DNA of 64,000 nucleotides, from positions 1 to 64,000 of the forward strand of contig JAQGNE010000037.1 in the NCBI GenBank assembly GCA_028291985.1. The letters run 5' to 3'. The translations under genes were made by a program, and so were the position numbers. The notes under the pieces were generated by a model that was not told the origin of the DNA, ran no database searches, and saw only the letters and a list, made by a program, of their open reading frames with translations. Below, one piece after another: positions 24,214-32,275 of the stretch; positions within the stretch are counted from its first letter, which is position 1, and each line of letters opens with the position of its first letter. The DNA comes from Polaromonas sp. GTDB taxonomy: Bacteria; Pseudomonadota; Gammaproteobacteria; Burkholderiales; Burkholderiaceae_C.

Positions 24214-24525
24214 TTATTCGACGCCAAGGCTCAAAATGGCTGAGCTCAGGCATTTGCCGTGCGCGTCCAGCGCCAGCGAGCGTGTGACACCGCCGCCCAG
24301 TGCATCGTGCAGCACAAAATTGAGTGCACCCAGATGCGGCAGCACATAGCGCTCGACCTCGCCCCTGACGATGCCCGCGTAATGCTCACGCACCCTGTCA
24401 GCAGTGATGCTTTGCTCTATGGCTGCGAAATCCTTGAGGTCATAGGCAATGACTGAAATAGTCGACCGGTTGCCCTTGTCGCCGGTTCGTGAATGGGCAA
24501 GATCGCGTAACAGCCGCATGCTCAT
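24214..24525 (-). CDS. Small AtuA-associated protein (C-terminal AtuA-like domain)
   Basis: 103-residue cytoplasmic protein matching the small domain found fused to, or next to, AtuA-type (DUF1446) proteins: LRDLAHSRTGDKGNRSTISVIAYD at the N-terminus, RYVLPHLGALNFVLHDALGGGVTRSL in the middle. Its ATG overlaps the TGA of the AtuA gene (ATGA), which indicates translational coupling and a shared complex. The biochemical role of the pair is not known to me beyond the link of AtuA to acyclic terpene utilisation in Pseudomonas. Confidence 0.87.
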   Translation of the reverse strand: MSMRLLRDLAHSRTGDKGNRSTISVIAYDLKDFAAIEQSITADRVREHYAGIVRGEVERYVLPHLGALNFVLHDALGGGVTRSLALDAHGKCLSSAILSLGVE

Positions 24526-25853
24526 GACTCCAGATTGGTAATGGTGGTACGCACCCAGTCTCGCGGTATCAGCACAGATGCGGCGGCGATGACCTCGCGC
24601 ACCGATTTCGTCACGCCGCCGCCGCCCGCGGGGCCGTTCAGGTACAGCGCCTCCACCTCGTTGGCAACACGCTCGGCTTCGCGCCGGGTAGCGACACGCA
24701 TCGCCGCGCGGGCGCGGACCTCATAAGGCTCATGACCGCCAGAAAGCGCCGGGCCATGGATGGCATTGAGGCCGATCAGCTCGTAGCGGCTGTCCAGCGG
24801 TTGTATGCCGGACAGCCGCAGCTTCAGCACATCCAGTGCCAGCTGTCCGCGCGCATGTGCACCCAGGCCAGCGTAGGAGATCTGGCCTTCACCAATGTAC
24901 CCGTCGCGGTGGCCGACGGTGACCTTGAGTGTGTCAGGCCTGGGCAAGCCGCCAGCGCCTTGCACCAGTACCCGGTCAGGCGCGACCTGGTTCAGGGTAA
25001 CGCGTGAGAAATCGGCCACCACATCAGGCTGAAGGTAGCGCGCCGGGTTTTCAATTTCATACAGCAGCTGGGCGGTGCAAGTGGCGGTGGTCACGCAGCC
25101 GCCGGAGCCTTCGACCTTGGTGATGACCGCGCTGCCGTCACCGGAGACCTCGGCAAGGGGAAAGCCCAGCCGCGCCAGGTTGGGTACATCGCGAAAACCC
25201 GGGTCTGCAAAGTAGCCACCGGTGATTTGCGCAGCGCATTCCAGCAGATGCCCGACGAGCGTGCCCTGTCCCATCTTGTCCCAGTCTGTCATGGCCCAGC
25301 CAAATTCATGGATCAGGGGTGCCAGAAACAGGGCAGGGTCAGCAACCCGCCCGGTCACCACCACATCGGCGCCGCCGGCCAGCGCCTGCACCAGTGCCCC
25401 GGCGCCGATATACGCATTGGCCGACAGCACCGAGCTGCCCAATGAAGCAAGCGGCTCACCGCTTTCAAGCAGCGTCAATCCGCGCATGTCGAGCCGGCTC
25501 AAGACGTCATCGCCCTGCACGACCGCAACCTTCAAGCCGGCAAGTCCCAGCTCGCGGGCAATGCGCACTATCTCTTCGCCCGCACCGAGCGGATTGGCCG
25601 CGCCCATGTTGGTGACGATCTTGATGCGCTTGCCTGCACAGATGGGCAGCACCGCCTCCATGCGGTCGCGCAGCAAGGGGTCAAACCCCAGCCGCGCGTC
25701 CTTGCTGCGCTCCAGCTGCGCCAACGCAATCGTGCGTTCGGCCAGACATTCGAACACCAGGTAATCGAGCCTGCCTTTTTCGGCGAGCTCAACAGCAGGT
25801 GGAATACGGTCGCCGGAATAGCCGGCGCCGGCGCCCAGGCGGATGGTTTTCAT
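24522..25853 (-). CDS. AtuA-family (DUF1446) protein
   Basis: About 443 residues. The family opening KTIRLGAGAGYSGDRIPPAVELAE is followed by LDYLVFECLAERT, GADVVVTGRVADPALFLAPL and GGCVTTATCTAQLLYEI. AtuA takes part in acyclic terpene (citronellol) catabolism in Pseudomonas, but many relatives sit in other acyl-CoA pathways, so the substrate is open. The start at 25853 is chosen next to the conserved opening; ATGs at 25865 and 25898 are alternatives. It is the first gene of a leftward operon with its small partner and a Bug receptor; no CoA ligase, carboxylase or hydratase accompanies it here. Confidence 0.87.
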   Translation of the reverse strand: MKTIRLGAGAGYSGDRIPPAVELAEKGRLDYLVFECLAERTIALAQLERSKDARLGFDPLLRDRMEAVLPICAGKRIKIVTNMGAANPLGAGEEIVRIARELGLAGLKVAVVQGDDVLSRLDMRGLTLLESGEPLASLGSSVLSANAYIGAGALVQALAGGADVVVTGRVADPALFLAPLIHEFGWAMTDWDKMGQGTLVGHLLECAAQITGGYFADPGFRDVPNLARLGFPLAEVSGDGSAVITKVEGSGGCVTTATCTAQLLYEIENPARYLQPDVVADFSRVTLNQVAPDRVLVQGAGGLPRPDTLKVTVGHRDGYIGEGQISYAGLGAHARGQLALDVLKLRLSGIQPLDSRYELIGLNAIHGPALSGGHEPYEVRARAAMRVATRREAERVANEVEALYLNGPAGGGGVTKSVREVIAAASVLIPRDWVRTTITNLES

Positions 25854-26167
25854 CAGAGGCTTCATGTGTAGACGATGGGGTGCCTCGCAGTGTGCCACTT
25901 ATTCGATGGCAAACAGGGCTCCACACCCCGTTGGATCCAGTCTGCGCTAATTGACACGGTGGCGTTGTCACTGTAGCGCTGCAGCGCCTGAATGCCTTCA
26001 ATAAAGTTCGCTCATGGAGCAACAAGCGGCCAGCTGTAATTGGCGCGGGGATGTAAGACTGGTCTGCCAAGGGCTTATCAGGTGTGCCTATCACGCAAGG
26101 CCTGCTGCTGCGTTAACCTTTGCAGCATGCATCACCTGCCTGGCGCTCGCCGATTTCCACGCCAGTG
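25854..26167. other. Divergent intergenic region, no gene seen
   Basis: About 310 bases between the AtuA operon (leftward) and the OpgC-like gene (rightward). It should hold both promoters; no repeat, operator or small gene could be supported. Confidence 0.4.
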
Positions 26168-27427
26168 ATGCCAACGCTGCTTCAACCTCATCCAGGCAGC
26201 GGGCTTTCTGCTGCCAATGACCCACCCGCGAGCCCCGGCCGGCAATGGGAAATCGACGCGCTGCGCGGCCTGATGCTGCTGCTGATGACCGTCACCCATC
26301 TGCCGACCCGCCTTACATCGCCGCTGGGCCAGCCTTTTGGCTATGTCTCGGCGGCCGAAGGCTTTGTTCTGCTGTCAGCCTATATGGCGGGCCTTGTGTA
26401 CAGCCGGCTGGCGCTGCGCAAAAGCATTGATGCGATGCGCCAGGCTTTCTGGCGGCGCGCGCTCAAGGTTTACCTGTGCCAGGCTGCAATCCTGCTGTTC
26501 CTGTTTACCGTCATTGCGGCGGTGGGCATCAAGGTGGACCAGCCGGCCGTGAAGGACCTGATGCACTTCTACCTCGACCAGCCGCATGCGGCGCTGGCCG
26601 CCGGGCTGGTGCTGATCTACCAGCCGCCACTGCTCGACATCCTGCCGCTTTATGTGCTGTTCATGCTGCTCAGCCCCTGGGTGCTGGCGTGGAGCCTGCG
26701 CCATGGCTGGAAGCGGGTCTTGTGGATGAGTTTCGGTCTGTGGGTGGCCGCGCAGTTTGGCCTGGGCACCTGGCTCTACAACATGGTGGCAGGGGCTACT
26801 GGTCTGATGGTTCCGCTAAAGGAAACTGGCGCTTTTGTGATTTTTTCGTGGCAGCTGCTGTGGCTGGTCGGCCTGTGGTGCGGTGCCAGCCGCAACGCGC
26901 CGGACGCCAAGCCATTTGTTTTTTCACGCGGCGTTCTGTGGACCGCTGCAGCCTTTTCCATCGTTTGCCTGGTGTGGCGGCATGCGGTAGGGCAGGCACC
27001 TTTCGAAGCCAATGTCGGGCTCAACCTGCTGTTTGACAAATGGGCGCTCGGGCCGCTTCGCGTGTTGGACCTGCTGGCACTGTCAATTGTGGCGCTGGGG
27101 TATGGCCCGTGGCTGGCCGAGCGCCTGCCGCGCCAGCGCTGGCTGGAAACCATGGGCGCTGCCTCGCTGCCTGTTTTTTGCGCCCATCTGGTGATTGTTC
27201 TGTTGACGCTGGCGCTGCTGGGCAGCGATCCGCTGGAGCGGCCGGCCTGGCAGGACGGCTTGTTGCTGGCGGCCAGTTTTGTGCTGCTGTATGGCGTGGC
27301 GCTGGTCACGGCCTGGTTTGACAGGCGGGCGCAGCTGGCCGACGACCGATCGGCAGTTCCGGCGGCAGACGTCAGTTCGCGGCCGCTGAAAGCTGCTGCG
27401 CCGGTTGAGTTGCCGCTTTCAAAGTAG
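26168..27427 (+). CDS. OpgC-domain inner-membrane acyltransferase-like protein
   Basis: 419 residues with about ten membrane segments. The N-terminal REWEIDALRG-like segment (here QWEIDALRGLMLLLMTVTHLP) and SAAEGFVLLSAYMAG are typical of OpgC proteins, which add succinyl groups to periplasmic glucans. PPLLDILPLYVLFMLLSPW is another conserved part. The start at 26168 is the ATG nearest the conserved region; an ATG at 26120 is possible and neither has a strong ribosome site. No opgG or opgH is nearby, so the polymer modified is unknown. The last 56 bases overlap the end of the convergent SGNH hydrolase gene. Confidence 0.84.
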   Translation: MPTLLQPHPGSGLSAANDPPASPGRQWEIDALRGLMLLLMTVTHLPTRLTSPLGQPFGYVSAAEGFVLLSAYMAGLVYSRLALRKSIDAMRQAFWRRALKVYLCQAAILLFLFTVIAAVGIKVDQPAVKDLMHFYLDQPHAALAAGLVLIYQPPLLDILPLYVLFMLLSPWVLAWSLRHGWKRVLWMSFGLWVAAQFGLGTWLYNMVAGATGLMVPLKETGAFVIFSWQLLWLVGLWCGASRNAPDAKPFVFSRGVLWTAAAFSIVCLVWRHAVGQAPFEANVGLNLLFDKWALGPLRVLDLLALSIVALGYGPWLAERLPRQRWLETMGAASLPVFCAHLVIVLLTLALLGSDPLERPAWQDGLLLAASFVLLYGVALVTAWFDRRAQLADDRSAVPAADVSSRPLKAAAPVELPLSK

Positions 27428-28184
27428 CGCCAGGCGCGGGCGCGGGCAGTTTTTCCATTTGCGAGGCAATCACCGACCGCCAGAGCGCATAGCCGGCGTT
27501 GTTCATGTGCAGCATGTCGGCACCAAACAGCTCGCGTCGTGGCGCGCCGTCCGCCGCCAGCATGGGCGTGAAGATATCGATGTAGTCGGCATTGTCCAGC
27601 GTGCGGGTGTAGGCGGCCAGCAGCATGTTGGCCTCCCTGATCTTGGGCAGCAGCGATGCGCGCGACGGACTCGGCTTGATCGAGATATACGAGATACGGG
27701 TCTGCGGCAACTCGCGCCGCACCACGCTCACGAAGTGCGTGAAGCTCGCCAGGATCTGCTCGGGGCTTCGGCCTTCAGCCAGGTCGTTGTCTCCCGCATA
27801 CACAAGCACATGACGCGGCTGATAACGGGTAACCAGTTCGCGGGCAAAGTGGTCGCAATCGGCCATCGTCGAGCCGCCGAAACCGCGGTTGATGACCACC
27901 GGTTCCTGCCGGAAATCCTGCGCCATACTGGTCCAGAGCCGAATGGTGGAGCTTCCGACAAACAGCGCAGCGCCGGTAGCGGGAGGCTTCTCGCGGTCCG
28001 CGGCGGCAAATTCCGCCAGGCTGCTCTGCCAGCGCGATGCGCTTGCCAGCACCGCTGAAGACGCATCGCCGGCCTGCCCATGCGCCGCGCCCCATGCACA
28101 CACTGTAAAGCTGGCCACTGCCAGCCAGCGCAGGGCAGCACCGGATGAACGATGGTTAGCAGGCAGCAAAGTTGTCATGGGCAT
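27372..28184 (-). CDS. Exported SGNH/GDSL-family hydrolase
   Basis: About 270 residues with a signal peptide or anchor (LAVASFTVCAWGAAHGQ) and a complete SGNH fold: block I FVGSSTIRLW (catalytic Ser), block II NRGFGGSTM (Gly), block III YAGDNDL (Asn), block V DMLHMNNAGY (catalytic Asp/His). Such enzymes remove acyl groups from sugars or lipids in the periplasm. Start at 28184 or the ATG at 28178; a GTG at 28223 is less likely. It converges with, and overlaps, the OpgC-like acyltransferase gene, so an acyl-adding and an acyl-removing envelope enzyme are neighbours; a shared substrate is inference. Confidence 0.88.
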   Translation of the reverse strand: MPMTTLLPANHRSSGAALRWLAVASFTVCAWGAAHGQAGDASSAVLASASRWQSSLAEFAAADREKPPATGAALFVGSSTIRLWTSMAQDFRQEPVVINRGFGGSTMADCDHFARELVTRYQPRHVLVYAGDNDLAEGRSPEQILASFTHFVSVVRRELPQTRISYISIKPSPSRASLLPKIREANMLLAAYTRTLDNADYIDIFTPMLAADGAPRRELFGADMLHMNNAGYALWRSVIASQMEKLPAPAPGATLKAATQPAQQLSAAAN

Positions 28185-28414
28185 ATGGCGCGGCCAGGGC
28201 GCAGCGTGCGATGATTGAGGCACGGTTGCCAGCTGAACAGAGCATAAAGGTAGCAGCGTGACAAACGAAGCCGCTATTTTGCCGACGCTTTATCGTTTTG
28301 AAGCATTTAACCGTTTAGCTTTTCAGGCATTGGCGTTCTGGCAGGCAGACGCTGCAGGCGTTGTCAAGCGCAGCTGCCGGTCCTGCCCGCTTGGGCAAGC
28401 CGGCCATGCGTCAC

Positions 28415-29917
28415 TCAACCGAGGTTCACCGGTACAAAAATCCGGTCGTTGCCGCGCTGAATCAGCAGCGCCATGGATTTTTCGGCCTTGGCTACCGCTT
28501 CCCGCACCTGGTCAATCGACTTGACAGGCTTGCCGTTGATGGATACCAGAACATCGCCCGCTTCCACACCAGCCCTGGCCGCGGGGCCGCTGGCCTGCTG
28601 CACCACCAGACCGTTGTCGATGCCGGACGCCTTCATTTCGTCGGCCTGCAGCGGACGCAGCGCCAGGCCCAGCTTGCCCTGAGCCGGCCCCGCCTGCGCG
28701 CTGGCCGTCTCACCGCTCTTGTTGTCTGCGCTGCCGAGCTTTGCCGTCAATTGTTCAGCCGCACCCTGGCGCCAGACGTCCAGCTTCACGGTGTCGCCAG
28801 GCTTTGCCATGCCAATCACGGCTGGCAGGTCGCCCGATGACACGATGGTCTGATCATTGACCTGCCGGATCACGTCGCCCGCCTGCAGTCCGGCCTTGTC
28901 GGCAGGGCTGCCTTTTTCGATGCTGGACACCAGCGCACCTTCGGGCTTGTCGAGCTTGAAGGAATTGGCAAATGCCTGGTTGACCTCCTGCACCGATACG
29001 CCCAGACGGGCATGCTCCACCTTACCGGTCGCGACGATCTGATCCTTGATCTTGTAGGCCAGGTCGATCGGTATGGCAAACGACACGCCCTGGTAGCCGC
29101 CGCTGCGGCTGTAGATTTGCGAGTTGATGCCCACCACCTCGCCGCGTGCGTTGAAGAGCGGTCCGCCGGAATTGCCCGGATTGACCGCCACATCGGTCTG
29201 GATGAAGGGCACGGCGCTGTCATCGGGAAGCGAGCGCCCTTTGGCACTGACCACGCCAGCCGTCACCGTATTTTCAAAACCGAAGGGAGATCCGATCGCC
29301 AGTACCCAGTCGCCGGCGCGCAGGTCACCGGTATTGCCAATGCTGACCACCGGCAAGTCCTTGGCTTCGATGCGCAGCACGGCTACATCGGTTTTGGGGT
29401 CAGCGCCCAGCACCTTGGCGCGGAACTCACGCCGGTCAGTCAGCTTCACGGTGACTTCCTTCGCGTCTCGCACCACATGGGCATTGGTCAGGATGATGCC
29501 GTCGCTGCTGACGATAAAGCCTGAACCCTGGCCGCGCTTGAGCATCTCGGGTGGCGCGCTGCGGCCCCGCGGGTCCTGGCCCCGACCCTGACCCTGCTGG
29601 AAGCGGCGGAAGAACTCGAAGGGGTCGCCCGAGAAGCCCTCATCGTCGCCTTCGGCCATGGCGGCATCGTCGGATACCTTGGCGGTCCCGACCACGCTGA
29701 TGTTCACCACCGCAGGGCCGAAACGTTCGGTGATCTGGCGAAAGTTGGGCACGCCCGCATCAGAGATCGGAATGCCGTTGGTGCTGGCGGTTGCGGTCGG
29801 CAGCGCGGCAACCGCCGAAGGAATGCTGTTGAACACACCGACGCCGGCGCCGCCAACCACACCAGCAGTGAGCAGCGCCGCCACCAGGGTGGAATTTTTC
29901 AGGACAGAAGATTTCAT
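28415..29917 (-). CDS. degQ: Periplasmic serine protease of the Do/DegQ family
   Basis: 500-residue HtrA protease for envelope protein quality control. A signal-anchor-like N-terminus (LVAALLTAGVVGGAGVGVF) is followed by the protease domain with the full triad: His in ILTNAHVV, Asp in KTDVAVLR, Ser in GNSGGPLF. Two PDZ domains follow (about 290-380 and 400-495), with a Gln/Gly/Arg-rich loop near residue 110 (FRRFQQGQGRGQD). The start at 29917 is preferred because AAGGA is correctly spaced for it, not for the ATG at 29926. It lies downstream of an OmpR/histidine-kinase pair on the same strand, as in mucD/degP-type stress loci. Confidence 0.93.
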   Translation of the reverse strand: MKSSVLKNSTLVAALLTAGVVGGAGVGVFNSIPSAVAALPTATASTNGIPISDAGVPNFRQITERFGPAVVNISVVGTAKVSDDAAMAEGDDEGFSGDPFEFFRRFQQGQGRGQDPRGRSAPPEMLKRGQGSGFIVSSDGIILTNAHVVRDAKEVTVKLTDRREFRAKVLGADPKTDVAVLRIEAKDLPVVSIGNTGDLRAGDWVLAIGSPFGFENTVTAGVVSAKGRSLPDDSAVPFIQTDVAVNPGNSGGPLFNARGEVVGINSQIYSRSGGYQGVSFAIPIDLAYKIKDQIVATGKVEHARLGVSVQEVNQAFANSFKLDKPEGALVSSIEKGSPADKAGLQAGDVIRQVNDQTIVSSGDLPAVIGMAKPGDTVKLDVWRQGAAEQLTAKLGSADNKSGETASAQAGPAQGKLGLALRPLQADEMKASGIDNGLVVQQASGPAARAGVEAGDVLVSINGKPVKSIDQVREAVAKAEKSMALLIQRGNDRIFVPVNLG

Positions 29918-30024
29918 GGCAAACATCCTTGGGTTGTCGGCACACCATCTGGTGCCGTTGGCAACAACTATGGATGCCCCGTCTTAGGCGGGCCTTAAGA
30001 AACGGGTTTCCTGCAGGATCTTGT

Positions 30025-31449
30025 CTAGCTCTTGGGGGTGAGCGGCGTGCTGGCCAGCGGAAAAACAACGTCAACCTGCAGACCGCCCAGCCGTGCGGAT
30101 GCACCCAGCGCCACGCTGGCCTGATGCCGTTTGGCGATGACATCCACGATAGCCAGGCCCAGGCCGCTTCCGCTCAGGCCGGGCGTCAGGGCGACATGAC
30201 TGGCACGAAAGAACCGGTCAAACACGCGGGCACGGTCTTCGCCAGCGATGCCCGGGCCGCTGTCTTCCACGGTCAGCCGGCAGGATGCTGGCGACACGCT
30301 GCTGGCTGGCTGCAGCCACAGCGACACATCAACCTGGCCGCCGTCTGGCGTGTACTTGATGGCGTTATCCAGCAGGTTGCGCAGCATCGTGCGCAAGGCT
30401 TCCGGCTGCCCGGCAACCTGCGCGGCCGCTGCCGACACCTGGCCTTCAAGGCCCAGGTCAATATGCTTGCGCGCCGCCTGCGCCAGCGTGTCGGAGACCG
30501 CCAGTTTGATGATGTCCTGCAGATCGACCCGGTCTTCCGGCACTGCAGGATGGCCCGCGCTGGCTTCTTCACGCGCCAGCGTCAGCAACTGCTCGACCAG
30601 ATGGATGGCACGGTCAATACCCTGATTGAGCTGTGCAATGTTTTCATCATGCGAGGCGGCATCTCGGTTCGGACTGCGCAGCGCCTGCGCCTGTAGCTTG
30701 AGGGCGGTGAGCGGGGAGCGCAGCTCGTGCGCAGCGTCGGCCACAAAATGCTGCTGTACTTCGAAGGCATCGCGCACGCGGCCAAACAACAGGTTGAGCT
30801 CACTGACCAATGGGCGCACTTCGTCGGGCAGGTCATGGCCCGACAGGGATGAAAAATCATCGGCTGCGCGCAGGGCGAGTTCCCGCCGGGCGCGCTCGAT
30901 CGGCGCCAGCGAACGGTTGATGACCCACCATACCGCCAGCATCAGCAATGGCGTGAGCAGCGCGAACGGTATGACGGCCTTCAGCGCCAGCGCCTGCGCC
31001 CGCGACGCACGGGCACTGAGGTCCTGGGCAATCTGCACGGTTTGCGACGGGGTTTGCAGTGAATACACCCGGTAGCGGCTGCCGTTGGCTTCTACATCTG
31101 AAAAGCCCAGTACAGCCAGTGGCGGGAGCGTGGAGCGGCGTGACCTGAAGAGTTGCCGGCCATCCGGTCCCCAGATCTGGACGTTCAGCTCAAAGTCGGC
31201 CGTGTCGCCTTCATGGTCGCCCGGACCACCGCGCGGTGCGCTGTCATGCATCGAGCGCGCAACCTGCTGCAGATGCTCATCCAGCATGGTGTCTGCCTGC
31301 CGCAGGGCGCTGCGGTAAGCCGTCACCGCCTGCAGCACAGCCACCAGCAGGATGGCCAGGAGCACAAACCACAGCAGGCGCTTGCGCAGGGAATGCGAAC
31401 CTGCCTGCGAACGGGCGTGCGCTGCGGCGTGGAATGCGGTGTCGGCCAT
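30025..31449 (-). CDS. Sensor histidine kinase (QseC/PmrB/TctE type)
   Basis: 474-residue inner-membrane kinase. Two membrane segments (about residues 24-44 and 165-185) bracket a periplasmic sensor region. Then HAMP (LAPIERARRELALRAADD), the HisKA phosphoacceptor His in FVADAAHELRSPLTALKLQ, and a HATPase domain with NLLDNAIKYTP, VEDSGPGI and GSGLGLAIVDVI. The start at 31449 is ten bases after the regulator's stop codon; the frame is open further upstream but overlaps the regulator gene. Partner of the OmpR-type regulator just upstream; DegQ follows. The signal is unknown, but the context suggests envelope stress. Confidence 0.93.
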   Translation of the reverse strand: MADTAFHAAAHARSQAGSHSLRKRLLWFVLLAILLVAVLQAVTAYRSALRQADTMLDEHLQQVARSMHDSAPRGGPGDHEGDTADFELNVQIWGPDGRQLFRSRRSTLPPLAVLGFSDVEANGSRYRVYSLQTPSQTVQIAQDLSARASRAQALALKAVIPFALLTPLLMLAVWWVINRSLAPIERARRELALRAADDFSSLSGHDLPDEVRPLVSELNLLFGRVRDAFEVQQHFVADAAHELRSPLTALKLQAQALRSPNRDAASHDENIAQLNQGIDRAIHLVEQLLTLAREEASAGHPAVPEDRVDLQDIIKLAVSDTLAQAARKHIDLGLEGQVSAAAAQVAGQPEALRTMLRNLLDNAIKYTPDGGQVDVSLWLQPASSVSPASCRLTVEDSGPGIAGEDRARVFDRFFRASHVALTPGLSGSGLGLAIVDVIAKRHQASVALGASARLGGLQVDVVFPLASTPLTPKS

Positions 31450-31459
31450 CAGCTGCTGC

Positions 31460-32119
31460 CTAAACCTTGGGTACCAGATAGCCCAGGCCGCGCACGGTCT
31501 GGATGATGTCGTTGCCCAGTTTTTTTCGAACACCGTGGATGTAGACCTCCACCGCGTTGCTGCTGACATCGTCCTTCCAGCTGTAAAGCTTTTCTTCAAG
31601 CTGCGCCCGTGACAGCACCATGCCCGGCCTGGCCAGCAAAGGCTCCAGCACCGCCCACTCACGCGCTGACAGTGACACCGGCTCGCCGTTGACAGTGGCC
31701 TCGTGGGTGGCAGGGTTCAGGCTGACGCCCTTGTGCTCGAAAGCCGGCTCCGCCCGGCCCGCGCTGCGCCGGAGCAGGGCACGCACCCGGGCCAGCAACT
31801 CGTCGGTGTCAAAGGGTTTCAGAACATAGTCGTCTGCGCCGGCATCCAGCCCGGCGATACGGTCGCCAACGGCGCCACGCGCGGTGACCACCAGCACCGG
31901 TACCGTGCTGCGCCGGGCACGCAGGGCACGCAGCACATCCAGCCCGTCCCGCCTGGGCAACCCCAGATCGAGCAGTACCAGGTCATAGTCAGCGGTACGC
32001 AGTGCCTGGTCAGCCATGTCGCCATCGCGCACCCAGTCAACCGCGTAGTGCTCTGCACGCAGCACCTGCAGAACTGCCTGGCCGATCATGGCGTCGTCTT
32101 CAGCCAGCAGCAGTCGCAT
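31460..32119 (-). CDS. OmpR/QseB-type response regulator
   Basis: 219-residue two-component regulator. The receiver domain (1-115) has the acidic pair in LLAEDD, phosphoacceptor Asp in LVLLDLGLPRRDG, Thr/Ser region VLVVTARG, and Lys in VLKPFDTDEL. The C-terminal winged helix (125-219) ends with YIHGVRKKLGNDIIQTVRGLGYLVPK, typical of the family. It is the first gene of a leftward set with its kinase and degQ, and is separated from the DUF4394 gene upstream by a terminator hairpin. Confidence 0.95.
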   Translation of the reverse strand: MRLLLAEDDAMIGQAVLQVLRAEHYAVDWVRDGDMADQALRTADYDLVLLDLGLPRRDGLDVLRALRARRSTVPVLVVTARGAVGDRIAGLDAGADDYVLKPFDTDELLARVRALLRRSAGRAEPAFEHKGVSLNPATHEATVNGEPVSLSAREWAVLEPLLARPGMVLSRAQLEEKLYSWKDDVSSNAVEVYIHGVRKKLGNDIIQTVRGLGYLVPKV

Positions 32120-32196
32120 AGGGGAAAGGTTGCATGGCGACAGTATGCGGCAGGCCGCTTAGCCCGGGCTGAGGCGCACCGATCCGCCAGCCAGAA

Positions 32197-32224
32197 ACAA
32201 AGCCGGCGCAGTGGCCGGCTTTGT
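32197..32224 (-). terminator. Strong hairpin between the DUF4394 gene and the regulator
   Basis: Perfect 11-bp stem ACAAAGCCGGC/GCCGGCTTTGT with a 6-base loop. On the minus strand it is followed by TTCTGG, so it should terminate the DUF4394 transcript about 50 bases past its stop; the symmetric stem could also work for the other strand. Confidence 0.65.
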
Positions 32225-32275
32225 CAAAAGCGGATCAGCGCTGCGTCTTTTTCAGGCGGCTTATGCGGCCTGTGT

